A DNA stretch of 22,767 bases, from contig CAJUTU010000051.1 of the NCBI GenBank assembly GCA_910589385.1, forward strand, positions 1-22,767, given 5' to 3'. The notes under the pieces were generated by a model that saw nothing but the letters and a program-made list of their open reading frames with translations, searched no databases and was not told the DNA's origin. This document shows, one piece after another, positions 1 through 6,282 of the stretch (positions are counted from its first letter, which is position 1; the number at the start of each line of letters is the position of its first letter). This stretch comes from an uncultured Lachnospiraceae bacterium. GTDB lineage: Bacteria > Bacillota > Clostridia > Lachnospirales > Lachnospiraceae. Made by a program: the position numbers and the translations under genes.

Positions 1-24
1 AGCCAATCAGATTTAGGATTGGCT
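1..24. repeat. Perfect 8-bp inverted repeat at window edge
   Basis: AGCCAATC and GATTGGCT pair around an 8-nt spacer. No clear T-tract follows on either strand inside the window, so it may be the end of a terminator of a gene outside the window or an unrelated hairpin. Confidence 0.35.
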
Positions 25-61
25 TCATAAAACAACCAATTTCACGGATTCAGGAATTATA

Positions 62-90
62 TTGACATCATTCTGCCGTATACATATAAT
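62..90 (+). promoter_or_regulatory. Sigma-A promoter of the type III antitoxin RNA
   Basis: A perfect -35 box TTGACA (62-67) is followed by a 17-nt spacer and a perfect -10 box TATAAT (85-90). Transcription should start near 96-98, directly at the 5' hairpin of the antitoxin RNA. A consensus promoter fits the high antitoxin expression that type III systems need. Confidence 0.85.
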
Positions 91-96
91 AATACT

Positions 97-222
97 GAGT
101 AGAAATACTCTTTTGAAAAGTGCCCTGCCACTTTGAGCGCAGATTATTTATGAAAGGTACACCACGGCCTTAACGGTGGTTATAATGAACAAAAAGGGCG
201 ATGAATGTCGTCCTTTTTGTTT
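97..222 (+). ncRNA. Type III antitoxin RNA (ToxI/CptI-like), two pseudoknot repeats
   Basis: The RNA opens with a hairpin, GAGTA-GAAA-TACTC (97-110). Two units of about 37 nt follow (about 115-151 and 152-188), both beginning GAAA. Each unit can form an H-type pseudoknot. In unit 1, AAAGTG (117-122) pairs with CACTTT (129-134), and loop CTGC (125-128) pairs with GCAG (139-142). In unit 2, AAGG (154-157) pairs with CCTT (168-171), and loop ACCAC (161-165) pairs with GTGGT (176-180). The bases differ between units but the pairing is kept, which is internal covariation. A terminator and a ToxN/AbiQ-like gene follow, the classical type III order. In known families the toxin is an endoribonuclease that cuts the repeat RNA into units, which then inhibit it. 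Having two units resembles CptIN more than ToxIN; the subfamily is uncertain. Confidence 0.8.
189..222 (+). terminator. Attenuating terminator between antitoxin and toxin
   Basis: A stem of about 13 bp (189-201 with 208-220, one wobble) has a 6-nt loop, with A5 and T5 runs forming its base. In type III systems a terminator at this position keeps the antitoxin in excess over the toxin message. Confidence 0.8.
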
Positions 223-239
223 CATGCAGAAAGGAGAAT

Positions 240-689
240 ATGGATAAACTCAATTTCTATACTGTTGATTTGCAATATGTACAATTTTAAAGAAATATAG
301 AGACTGAAAAGCAGGGATCCAGTCACATTCCTAATATGGATTATTATGTACCTGTAACTTCATATAAACAACAGAAGCCAGATAATTTTCTGATTAAAAC
401 ACCAAAAGGCCAAGTTGTCAGTTCTCTACGCTTCAACTATATGTTTCCGGTTCCAGCAGAACTTATTTCTGTACGAATCATAGCCTCCGAGCCTGATTCT
501 GCTTATCGCGCTCTGCTATCACAGAAATTGCGTTACTGCATCAAAAATCAGGAAACTATCCGCCATTTAGCAGAACGTACATATAAACGTGTATTGCTTG
601 AAAAAAATGCCGGCTTTATATCCAAAAGAGCAGATAAACTGCTATTCCATAGTTTCCCTTTGCCAGTAATTTCTCGACTTTATGTCTGA
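240..689 (+). pseudogene. ToxN/AbiQ-family type III toxin, broken by an in-frame stop
   Basis: AAGGAG (231-236) precedes ATG 240. The frame reads MDKLNFYTVDLQYVQF and then meets TAA at 288-290. The same frame continues open to 689, so one nonsense codon, not a frameshift, separates the N-terminus from the rest. The N-terminal FYT...YVQF pattern, the PVTSYK segment (T40, S41 and K43, matching the T-S-x-K active-site segment of ToxN) and the central SLRFNYMFPVP segment are family hallmarks. The following Arg/Lys-rich helices also fit. The known family activity is endoribonuclease cleavage of cellular RNA and of the antitoxin repeats. The internal ATG at 336 has no ribosome site and would drop 32 residues. 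The last residues do not resemble the family C-terminus that I know, and the gene overlaps the convergent MATE gene by 10 bp, so the 3' end may also be altered. A sequencing error at 288-290 is the alternative. Confidence 0.8.
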
Positions 690-2056
690 TCCTCGCTTTT
701 GCCATAACGGCTCCTTTCTACCTTTCGGATGACTGCAAAATAACTGATCACCAATATGATGACCGCACCCGCCCATGCCATGATCTCCGCATAGAAAATA
801 CCGTTCTCTCCGATGAGTAAAGGCAGGAAAATGGCGGTCACAGCGCGCATGACAAACTCCGCGATCCCAGAAGCCAGCGGCAGGATCGTATTCCCCATCC
901 CCTGGATCGCAGAACGTGTAATATGCAGGATATACAAAATAGGCAGGCAGACGCTCATGATGGACAGATAATAATAAGCAATCTGCATCGTCTGATCAAA
1001 TTCCTCCGGTGTCCCGGAAATAAACCAGCCAAGGATCATCTTCCCTGCAAAAAGCATCAGAAGGGCAATGAGCAGAGAAGTCAGCAGCGCGATCAGAACT
1101 GCCGCCCTTACGCCTTTGCGTATGCGGTCTGTCTTACCTGCGCCTAAGTTCTGCCCGGCATAAGTAACCATAGAATACCCATAAGAGATCGCTGCAACCT
1201 CCAGCACGCCATAAAGCTTATTGGTCGCGGTAAATCCGGCGATAAAAATTACTCCAAACCCATTGACTACAAATTGAACGATCATCCCGCCGATAGAAAT
1301 AATTGCATTCTGAAAAGCCATTGGGAATCCCAGCATCAACAGACGCAGAGGGAGCCGTCTTTCCTGCAGCCTGAAATCAGAGGCTGTAAGCTTCAAAATT
1401 TCGATCTTCCGAATATGATACAGACAAAATAAACTGGAGATCATCTGGGCGATCAACGTCGCAACGGCAGCCCCGGCAATCCCCAGCCGGAAGACCAGTA
1501 CAAACAAAAAGTCCAAAACAATATTAGTCATAGCCGCTACGATCATGGCATGCAGCGGAGTCTTACCGTCTCCCATGGCCCGCAGGATGGACGCCAGCAG
1601 GTTGTACGCCATCACGACCGGCACTCCCATGTACATGATCCGCAGATACAACAGGGTGTTGGGAAGAATTTCCGCAGGTGTCTGCAGAAGCGTTAAGACC
1701 GGGTGTGCCACGAGCTGTCCGATACCAAGCAGTACAAGGGAGGACAGCAGAGAAAGTACCGCAGAATGACCTACTGATTTCCGCAGGTTTCCATACTTTC
1801 CTGCCCCAAATTCCTGAGCCATCAAGATACCGAATCCCTGTGTCAGCCCCTGGATGATCCCAAGCATCATCCAGTTCAGCCAGTCCGATGCCCCAAGAGC
1901 GGCAAGGGCGCTGACACCAAGGGCCTTTCCCACGACCATAGTGTCTACAACGGTATAAAGCTGTTGAAAAATATTGCCCACCATCAGGGGCAGCGCAAAA
2001 GAGAAGATCAGCGAAGCTGGTCTTCCCTCTGTCATGTTTTTGATACGTGATGCCAT
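680..2056 (-). CDS. MATE family efflux transporter
   Basis: This 458-residue inner-membrane protein has about 12 hydrophobic segments. It begins with the family-typical MTEGRPASLIFSFALPLMVG and a QQLYTVVDTMVVG segment in helix 1. MATE proteins export cationic drugs or metabolites using a Na+ or H+ gradient; the substrate cannot be read from the sequence. I chose the ATG at 2056 because a GAGGTAA ribosome site lies just upstream and the protein then starts MASRIKNMTEG, as relatives do. An ATG at 2107 would add 17 atypical residues. It lies 83 bp downstream of the mutarotase-like gene on the same strand, so co-transcription is possible. A second, distinct MATE gene lies at 3991-5364. Confidence 0.93.
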   Translation of the reverse strand: MASRIKNMTEGRPASLIFSFALPLMVGNIFQQLYTVVDTMVVGKALGVSALAALGASDWLNWMMLGIIQGLTQGFGILMAQEFGAGKYGNLRKSVGHSAVLSLLSSLVLLGIGQLVAHPVLTLLQTPAEILPNTLLYLRIMYMGVPVVMAYNLLASILRAMGDGKTPLHAMIVAAMTNIVLDFLFVLVFRLGIAGAAVATLIAQMISSLFCLYHIRKIEILKLTASDFRLQERRLPLRLLMLGFPMAFQNAIISIGGMIVQFVVNGFGVIFIAGFTATNKLYGVLEVAAISYGYSMVTYAGQNLGAGKTDRIRKGVRAAVLIALLTSLLIALLMLFAGKMILGWFISGTPEEFDQTMQIAYYYLSIMSVCLPILYILHITRSAIQGMGNTILPLASGIAEFVMRAVTAIFLPLLIGENGIFYAEIMAWAGAVIILVISYFAVIRKVERSRYGKSEDQT

Positions 2057-2139
2057 AAGATTACCTCGGCTGAAAAATATTTTAACTAAGAAACTGTAAG
2101 GAAACAACCGGAACAGACTTCACCGGATCTTTCACTGAC

Positions 2140-2787
2140 CTACCCATGCCACGCCAGGCGCACGCTTGCCGCATGATGTTCTCCTGTCAGCCAGTCCACA
2201 TCATTGGTGATCCAGTCCATGATCTCCAACTGGCGGGTTTCCCATTCCACCGTAAACGCTTTGTCCGCCTCTGTCGGCTCTTTCTCCATGGTCGTATCGA
2301 TCTCGTCATATCCGAATATGTAGCCGCCTGCACACCAGATGCTGAAATTACTGTCCGGTCCCTGGGTGACTGTGTCTCCCCGTTTTTCCACAAGGCCGTC
2401 ATGCCTGCGCTTGTACTCTTCTTCGCATCCCGGCTTCAATTTTGTCATGAACATCCGGTGGCGGATCAGTTCTTTGCTTTCCCGCACAACGCCAAAATCC
2501 TGATACATCAGGCGCATCGGCTGTCCCGGAGTGGAAATCCAGTCAAAGGTATCTGCCATTTTGTCAACAAAACGATTTTGGGCTGCTTCTTCCTCCTCGG
2601 AAAGGGAGTGGCCGTCCACAGTCTCATAATACCCGAAGATCAAAGACTCTGCATTCCAGATGCTGAAATTTTTCACCTGGTTCCGATCCAGAAATGCGGC
2701 CAACTCCGGCCAGATCTCACCCAGCCTTTTCCGGTATTCATCCATCCGTCCCTTTTTTACTTCCATTGCAAATGTGTGTCGTTCCAT
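2140..2787 (-). CDS. Tandem-duplicated L-rhamnose mutarotase-like (RhaM/DUF718) protein
   Basis: This 215-residue protein contains two consecutive RhaM-type ferredoxin-like domains, roughly residues 1-105 and 108-215. Single-domain RhaM is about 104 residues and interconverts alpha- and beta-L-rhamnose. In E. coli RhaM the active site includes Tyr18, His22, Trp69 and Trp70. Domain 1 keeps Tyr18 but has Leu at position 22 and lacks the Trp pair. Domain 2 keeps the EEYKRRH segment with Tyr125 and His129. Only the second domain therefore looks potentially catalytic, and the first may be structural or regulatory. The ATG at 2787 is chosen from the purine-rich site GGAGAGGAAGAAAG and the RhaM-like start MERHTFAMEV. 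The GH78 rhamnosidase about 3.5 kb away supports a role with L-rhamnose or a related sugar, but this is inference. Confidence 0.85.
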   Translation of the reverse strand: MERHTFAMEVKKGRMDEYRKRLGEIWPELAAFLDRNQVKNFSIWNAESLIFGYYETVDGHSLSEEEEAAQNRFVDKMADTFDWISTPGQPMRLMYQDFGVVRESKELIRHRMFMTKLKPGCEEEYKRRHDGLVEKRGDTVTQGPDSNFSIWCAGGYIFGYDEIDTTMEKEPTEADKAFTVEWETRQLEIMDWITNDVDWLTGEHHAASVRLAWHG

Positions 2788-2886
2788 TTCTTTCTTCCTC
2801 TCCGTATGCTTTACTGTCGTCGTTCTTTTATGATAATACATTTTTCCAGATCCGTCTACCTCAAAACTGTGCAATTGAGAAAATCT

Positions 2887-2964
2887 TTACACCCAGACAT
2901 CCATCTTTTTTGCCACTTCACCTCCAGTCATATACCCCTGTGGGATAGTTCTATATTTTTCCAC
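2887..2964 (-). pseudogene. 5' remnant of a MerR-family regulator (25 codons)
   Basis: AGGAGG lies 10 nt before GTG 2964. The frame reads MEKYRTIPQGYMTGGEVAKK and then MDVWV before TAA (2887-2889). This is the start of MerR-type drug-responsive regulators, whose wing-helix normally continues with a VTVRTLQYYD segment. The frame stops inside the first DNA-binding helix and I found no continuation downstream. What remains is probably a functional ribosome site with a leader peptide about 100 bp upstream of the mutarotase-like gene. It may now act only as that gene's leader. Confidence 0.7.
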
Positions 2965-3008
2965 GCTTAAAGAACCTCCTGGGAGTATAGCCCATTACGT
3001 TACATCAC

Positions 3009-3527
3009 CTAAAAAAGACGGCAAATTGTACTCACGCAGGATTTTTCACCCAAGGCTGAACTGTTAAGGCACAGATGATAGTTCTGCGGCATCCCCCATG
3101 GATGGTCTGTATAGTGGGAATAATAGGTCTTCCTACGGGAATCCTTATCTGCGATCCTTTTTCGGATAGGTTTATCATTTTCCCCATATCTTTCTATGAC
3201 CCACTTTTCCCTGTCCTCTGTATCACCATAAATAAATACATTCAGACAGTCCTTCCTATCTCGGAGAATATAATCACTGCATCTCCCAACGATCACACAT
3301 TCTTCCTGTTCCGCTATATTCTGGATAATCTTCATTTGGGCAAAGAAAACCATATCGGCAGGTGATGGTTCATTTCTAAGATGAAGGGAACGATTGACAA
3401 CTATGTTGAATAGCAGGCTGTAGTTTGCTGTCGAATCTTCCGCAGCTGATTCAATAAACCCTCGTGAAAAACCCGTCTCCTCTGCAATATGTTCCAATAT
3501 CCCTTCCCATCTTTTTTGATGATATCC
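3009..3527 (-). pseudogene. Cytidylate-kinase-like protein, N-terminus and P-loop missing
   Basis: The frame is open from 3527 to a stop at 3009, but it has no ATG and only a TTG at 3497. The readable part (LEHIAEETGFSRGFIE, ADMVFFAQMKIIQNIAEQE, CVIVGRCSDYIL, the Arg-rich lid near YYSHYTDHPWG, and the C-terminal NYHLCLNSS) matches the bacterial cytidylate kinase-like family. Members begin with an ISREFGSGGR-type nucleotide-binding loop about 30 residues earlier. That loop is absent: a TGA lies at 3528-3530, and the upstream sequence belongs to cheW. Without the P-loop the product could not bind ATP normally. It is most likely a 5'-deleted remnant. Confidence 0.75.
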
Positions 3528-3553
3528 TCATTTACAAAAATTTTTTCTATATT

Positions 3554-3994
3554 TTAATCAAATAAACTGTCTATAGACAGAAAACTAATAATACTATTTT
3601 CAATCTGCATACTTCCTGAAACATAACTGTTTTTTCCAAGAGGCGGTATCATTTCTTCAGGATCTGCTGTAAAAACCGACCGTACATCATCAATCAAAAT
3701 ACACGTTTTGTTTTCCTTATACTCAAGTAAAACACCCATGGGATGGCGCGGAATTTCCGGTTCTTTTTCACCAAACTTTATGCGTAAATCTGCTACTGGC
3801 CAGACAGCGCCGGCTACTTTTATCATCCCTAGAACATATTCCTTTGTCTCTGGTATGGGATGAATCTGATCAATGGCTGTGATCCGAAATACATACGGTA
3901 ATCCAACAGCATAAAGGCTGCTGCTCACAGAAAGCAAAAGATACCAGTCTTGTTTCGCATTCTCATCTGACATTTGATTTTTAAGGCTTATCAT
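3554..3994 (-). CDS. CheW-like chemotaxis coupling domain protein
   Basis: This 146-residue, single-domain CheW fold contains a YLLLSVSSSLYAVGLPYV strand pair, a GMIKVAGAVWPVADLR segment and the C-terminal CILIDDVRSVF segment typical of CheW. CheW links chemoreceptors to CheA at the cytoplasmic membrane. No cheA, receptor or flagellar gene is in the window. Its ATG overlaps the TGA of the upstream MATE gene (ATGA at 3991-3994), so it is translationally coupled to a transporter and under the same promoter. A role as a scaffold in a non-motility signalling system, or as an orphan coupling protein, is possible; I cannot decide. Confidence 0.82.
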   Translation of the reverse strand: MISLKNQMSDENAKQDWYLLLSVSSSLYAVGLPYVFRITAIDQIHPIPETKEYVLGMIKVAGAVWPVADLRIKFGEKEPEIPRHPMGVLLEYKENKTCILIDDVRSVFTADPEEMIPPLGKNSYVSGSMQIENSIISFLSIDSLFD

Positions 3995-5364
3995 ACTGCC
4001 ATACCATCCATTTTCTTTAATTCACGCATACAAAGAATAAGGCACAGAACAAAAGCCAATGTATCCGCAATAGGACCTGCCCACAGGACTCCTGTCAGCC
4101 CTGAAATCCTGGATACTATCAACATGGCCGGAACATAAAACAATAATTGCTTTGACAGCGATGCAACTGCTGCCTTCACCGGCTGTCCAATTGCCTGAAA
4201 CAGCACACCTGTACACATCTGGAGGCCATTTAGGAAAGTCAGCAGCAAATAAATGTGGAAACACCGGACTGCAAACTTCTCATACAGTTCTGATTCTGTA
4301 CCAAAGATACGGATAAGCTGCAACGGGAAACACTGGAAAATGATCCACGCCACAATCGTGATCAATGTACAGATTCCTGCACTCAGCAGAAATGTCTGCT
4401 TTACCCGCTTATACTTTTCCGCACCATAATTAAATCCTAAGATTGGCTGGCTTCCACTCGCCACACCAATTCCAACAGAAAATGCGATCATACTTACTTT
4501 CATGCACAGCCCGAAAGTAGTGATAGGAATATCTGGGCCGAATTCTGTAAGAGCGCCATATTTTGCCAGCAGGTTGTTAGAAACCATGGCAACCACCGTG
4601 GATGTCAGGTTATTAAAGCAGCTGGCAAACCCCAGACTGGCAATCCGCCCAATCATGCGAGGTTCTAGCACAAAAGATATTTTTTTCAAACTGATACTCT
4701 TAAAATGGAAAAGATAAGCCGAATTACATAAAAATCCAAGAAACTGGCTGAAAATAGTAGCAAGTGCTGCTCCTTCCACACCCCATTGGAATACAAAAAT
4801 AAACACAGGGTCCAGAACCGTGTTAATGATAGCTCCTATCATCATGGCGAACATTGCGTATTTCGGACTGCCGTCTGTACGGATCACGGAGTTGATAACC
4901 GTTCCTACAATCACAAAAGGAAAGCCGATCACAATGATACGGCCATACCCAACCGCATACGGGAGGATATTTTCTGTCGCACCGAACAGCATACACAACG
5001 GACGCAAAAAAGCAAACGCCAGAACTGTAAAGACAATGCTTATGGCAGCGGACGACACCAGCGAATTTCCAACGCCTTTCGCTGCCCTGTCCGGCTCACC
5101 TTTCCCTAAATGCAGGCTGAAATAAGCGGCAACACCGTCGCCAAACAAAGTCGACACCGCAATCGCTATCGTGGAAATCGGGGCAATAATATTTGTCGCG
5201 CCATTCCCAAGGAACCCTACTCCCTGCCCGATAAAAATCTGGTCTACCATGTTATAGAGCGAATTGATGATCAGAGAAATGATGCTGGGTATGGCATACC
5301 TTGCCAGCAGCTTTCCTACCCGTTCATGTCCAAGTGGATTTTCCATGGTTGATACTTTATCCAT
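3991..5364 (-). CDS. MATE family efflux transporter, MarR-linked
   Basis: This 457-residue, 12-helix MATE protein has the N-terminal MENPLGHERVGKLLARYAIP segment, the NMVDQIFIGQGVG helix-1 motif and the internal GRIASLGFASCFNNL repeat start. AGGAGG lies 10 nt before ATG 5364. It is preceded on the same strand by a marR gene and followed, with ATGA overlap, by cheW. It is more closely related in pattern to the MepA-type branch than the MATE at 680-2056. Its leader carries two copies of the proposed MarR operator, one inside a good promoter, so expression is probably de-repressed by a ligand of the MarR protein. The substrate is unknown. Confidence 0.93.
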   Translation of the reverse strand: MDKVSTMENPLGHERVGKLLARYAIPSIISLIINSLYNMVDQIFIGQGVGFLGNGATNIIAPISTIAIAVSTLFGDGVAAYFSLHLGKGEPDRAAKGVGNSLVSSAAISIVFTVLAFAFLRPLCMLFGATENILPYAVGYGRIIVIGFPFVIVGTVINSVIRTDGSPKYAMFAMMIGAIINTVLDPVFIFVFQWGVEGAALATIFSQFLGFLCNSAYLFHFKSISLKKISFVLEPRMIGRIASLGFASCFNNLTSTVVAMVSNNLLAKYGALTEFGPDIPITTFGLCMKVSMIAFSVGIGVASGSQPILGFNYGAEKYKRVKQTFLLSAGICTLITIVAWIIFQCFPLQLIRIFGTESELYEKFAVRCFHIYLLLTFLNGLQMCTGVLFQAIGQPVKAAVASLSKQLLFYVPAMLIVSRISGLTGVLWAGPIADTLAFVLCLILCMRELKKMDGMAV

Positions 5365-5426
5365 AATATTTCATCCTCCTATTTTGCAATACAATCTTTT
5401 AACCAAATGAATACATCCTTATTTAC

Positions 5427-5438
5427 TTAGATTTCTAA
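5427..5438. promoter_or_regulatory. Proposed MarR operator, MATE leader
   Basis: TTAGATTTCTAA is a perfect 5+5 inverted repeat with a 2-nt centre. It abuts a possible weak minus-strand promoter, TTGCAG (5461-5466) with a 17-nt spacer and AATAAT (5438-5443). It matches the palindromes at 5547-5558 and 6031-6042. Confidence 0.55.
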
Positions 5439-5541
5439 TTATTTGAGTAAAAAATTTTTCCTGCAAGCGGAACAGAACGTGCCGGACGCATACCTGTTTT
5501 TATTCTTGTAAACAAAAAGTATCATCTCCAATCTACCGGAA

Positions 5542-5570
5542 ATTAAATAGAATTCTAACTATATGGTCAA
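5542..5570 (-). promoter_or_regulatory. Promoter of MATE-cheW with embedded MarR operator
   Basis: On the minus strand, TTGACC (5565-5570), a 17-nt spacer and TTTAAT (5542-5547) form a strong promoter. The spacer contains the palindrome TAGAATTCTA (5548-5557; extended box 5547-5558), so a bound MarR dimer would block RNA polymerase. The transcript would have a leader of about 170 nt. Confidence 0.65.
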
Positions 5571-5582
5571 AATAATACTCTA

Positions 5583-6011
5583 TTACTTATCAGTATTTTT
5601 TGTCATCTGCAAAATTACAGATTCAAAAATTTTTAAGTTTTCCTCTGATATGCCAGCAAATATACTGGTCATGTAATCATAAACCCGTCTTAAAATATCC
5701 TCCTGCATCTCCCTGGTCTTTTCCGTAAGCATCAGTTTTTTATACCTTCCATCTGATTCCAGGCTTTCCCGGCGTAAATAACCGCCCTGCTCCAGATTGT
5801 TAATCAGACTTGTAACAGATGACCCTTTGATCCCCAAAAATTCTTCCAGATCCTTTGGAAAAACATCCCTCCGCCCAGATTCTACAATTATGTAATGAAG
5901 AACAAGCCCTTGAATACAAGTCAATTGGGAATCAGAAAAAAAACCTGCAAAGTACCGCTGCATTTTCCTGTTTAGTTTATCATACTTCTCCATTAATTTT
6001 TTTTCATCCAT
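5583..6011 (-). CDS. MarR family transcriptional regulator
   Basis: This 142-residue protein has the MarR layout. An N-terminal dimerisation helix is followed by a winged helix-turn-helix (about residues 50-100: FPKDLEEFLGIKGSSVTSLI, then the wing with LESDGRYKKLMLT) and C-terminal dimerisation helices. MarR proteins are usually dimeric repressors released by small ligands and commonly control a neighbouring exporter. Here the MATE gene lies 218 bp downstream on the same strand. Matching palindromes lie in its own leader and in the MATE promoter, so autoregulation and control of the exporter are both likely. ATG 6011 follows AAGGTG by a normal spacing. Confidence 0.92.
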   Translation of the reverse strand: MDEKKLMEKYDKLNRKMQRYFAGFFSDSQLTCIQGLVLHYIIVESGRRDVFPKDLEEFLGIKGSSVTSLINNLEQGGYLRRESLESDGRYKKLMLTEKTREMQEDILRRVYDYMTSIFAGISEENLKIFESVILQMTKNTDK

Positions 6012-6030
6012 AACAACACCTTCAAAATAA

Positions 6031-6042
6031 TTAGAATTCTAT
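6031..6042. promoter_or_regulatory. Proposed MarR operator, marR leader
   Basis: TTAGAATTCTAT contains the same TAGAATTCTA palindrome as the MATE promoter. It lies just downstream of the start expected from the marR promoter (6055-6083), a position suited to autorepression. Confidence 0.6.
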
Positions 6043-6054
6043 GTAATATAAAAG

Positions 6055-6083
6055 ATTATACGCCTCTGGATATCCAAAGTCAA
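6055..6083 (-). promoter_or_regulatory. Promoter of marR
   Basis: On the minus strand, TTGACT (6078-6083), a 17-nt spacer and a perfect TATAAT (6055-6060) predict a start near 6048, giving a leader of about 37 nt. Confidence 0.75.
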
Positions 6084-6134
6084 TATGCATAATTCCAGAA
6101 AACAGACATATCATCATAATTAGAAACAGCATTG

Positions 6135-6172
6135 CATACGGGCGGCAGAAATTACTTTCTACCGCCCGTATG
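6135..6172 (-). terminator. Hairpin downstream of the rhamnosidase gene
   Basis: ATACGGGCGG and CCGCCCGTAT pair. After one mismatch the stem continues with AGAAA/TTTCT around a 4-nt loop. It lies about 110 nt after the GH78 stop and before the marR promoter. There is no strong T-tract, so it may be a processing or stability hairpin instead of an intrinsic terminator. No gene is supported in 6084-6282. Confidence 0.5.
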
Positions 6173-6282
6173 TCTATTATCTTTAAATTCAGTAATTCCC
6201 TGCTTTTGTATAGGTTCATTCTGCCATAATAATTTCCTTGTGGTAAATCCTGCTGCTATTCTTTCCAAGATTTCATCTCCGC

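Noticed and set aside
97..188. CRISPR-like interpretation of the two repeat units
   Set aside because: There are only two units. They are not identical, have no unique spacers, and the pseudoknot pattern plus the ToxN-like neighbour fits a type III antitoxin.
336..689. Treating the ATG at 336 as the real toxin start
   Set aside because: There is no ribosome site, and the conserved N-terminal FYT...YVQF segment lies upstream in the same frame behind a good AAGGAG, so a disrupted longer gene is the better reading.
2146..2970. Plus-strand ORF of 274 codons opposite the mutarotase-like gene
   Set aside because: It is the antisense shadow of a gene with clear homology, has no ribosome site, and shows no recognisable protein features.
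3567..3580. Perfect 14-bp palindrome CTGTCTATAGACAG
   Set aside because: It lies inside the last codons of cheW, where the reading LSIDSLFD explains the bases. There is no nearby promoter, so it is probably coincidental.
6031..6219. Minus-strand ORF of 62 codons between GH78 and marR
   Set aside because: It has no well-placed ribosome site, contains the hairpin at 6135-6172 and the marR promoter, and matches nothing recognisable.
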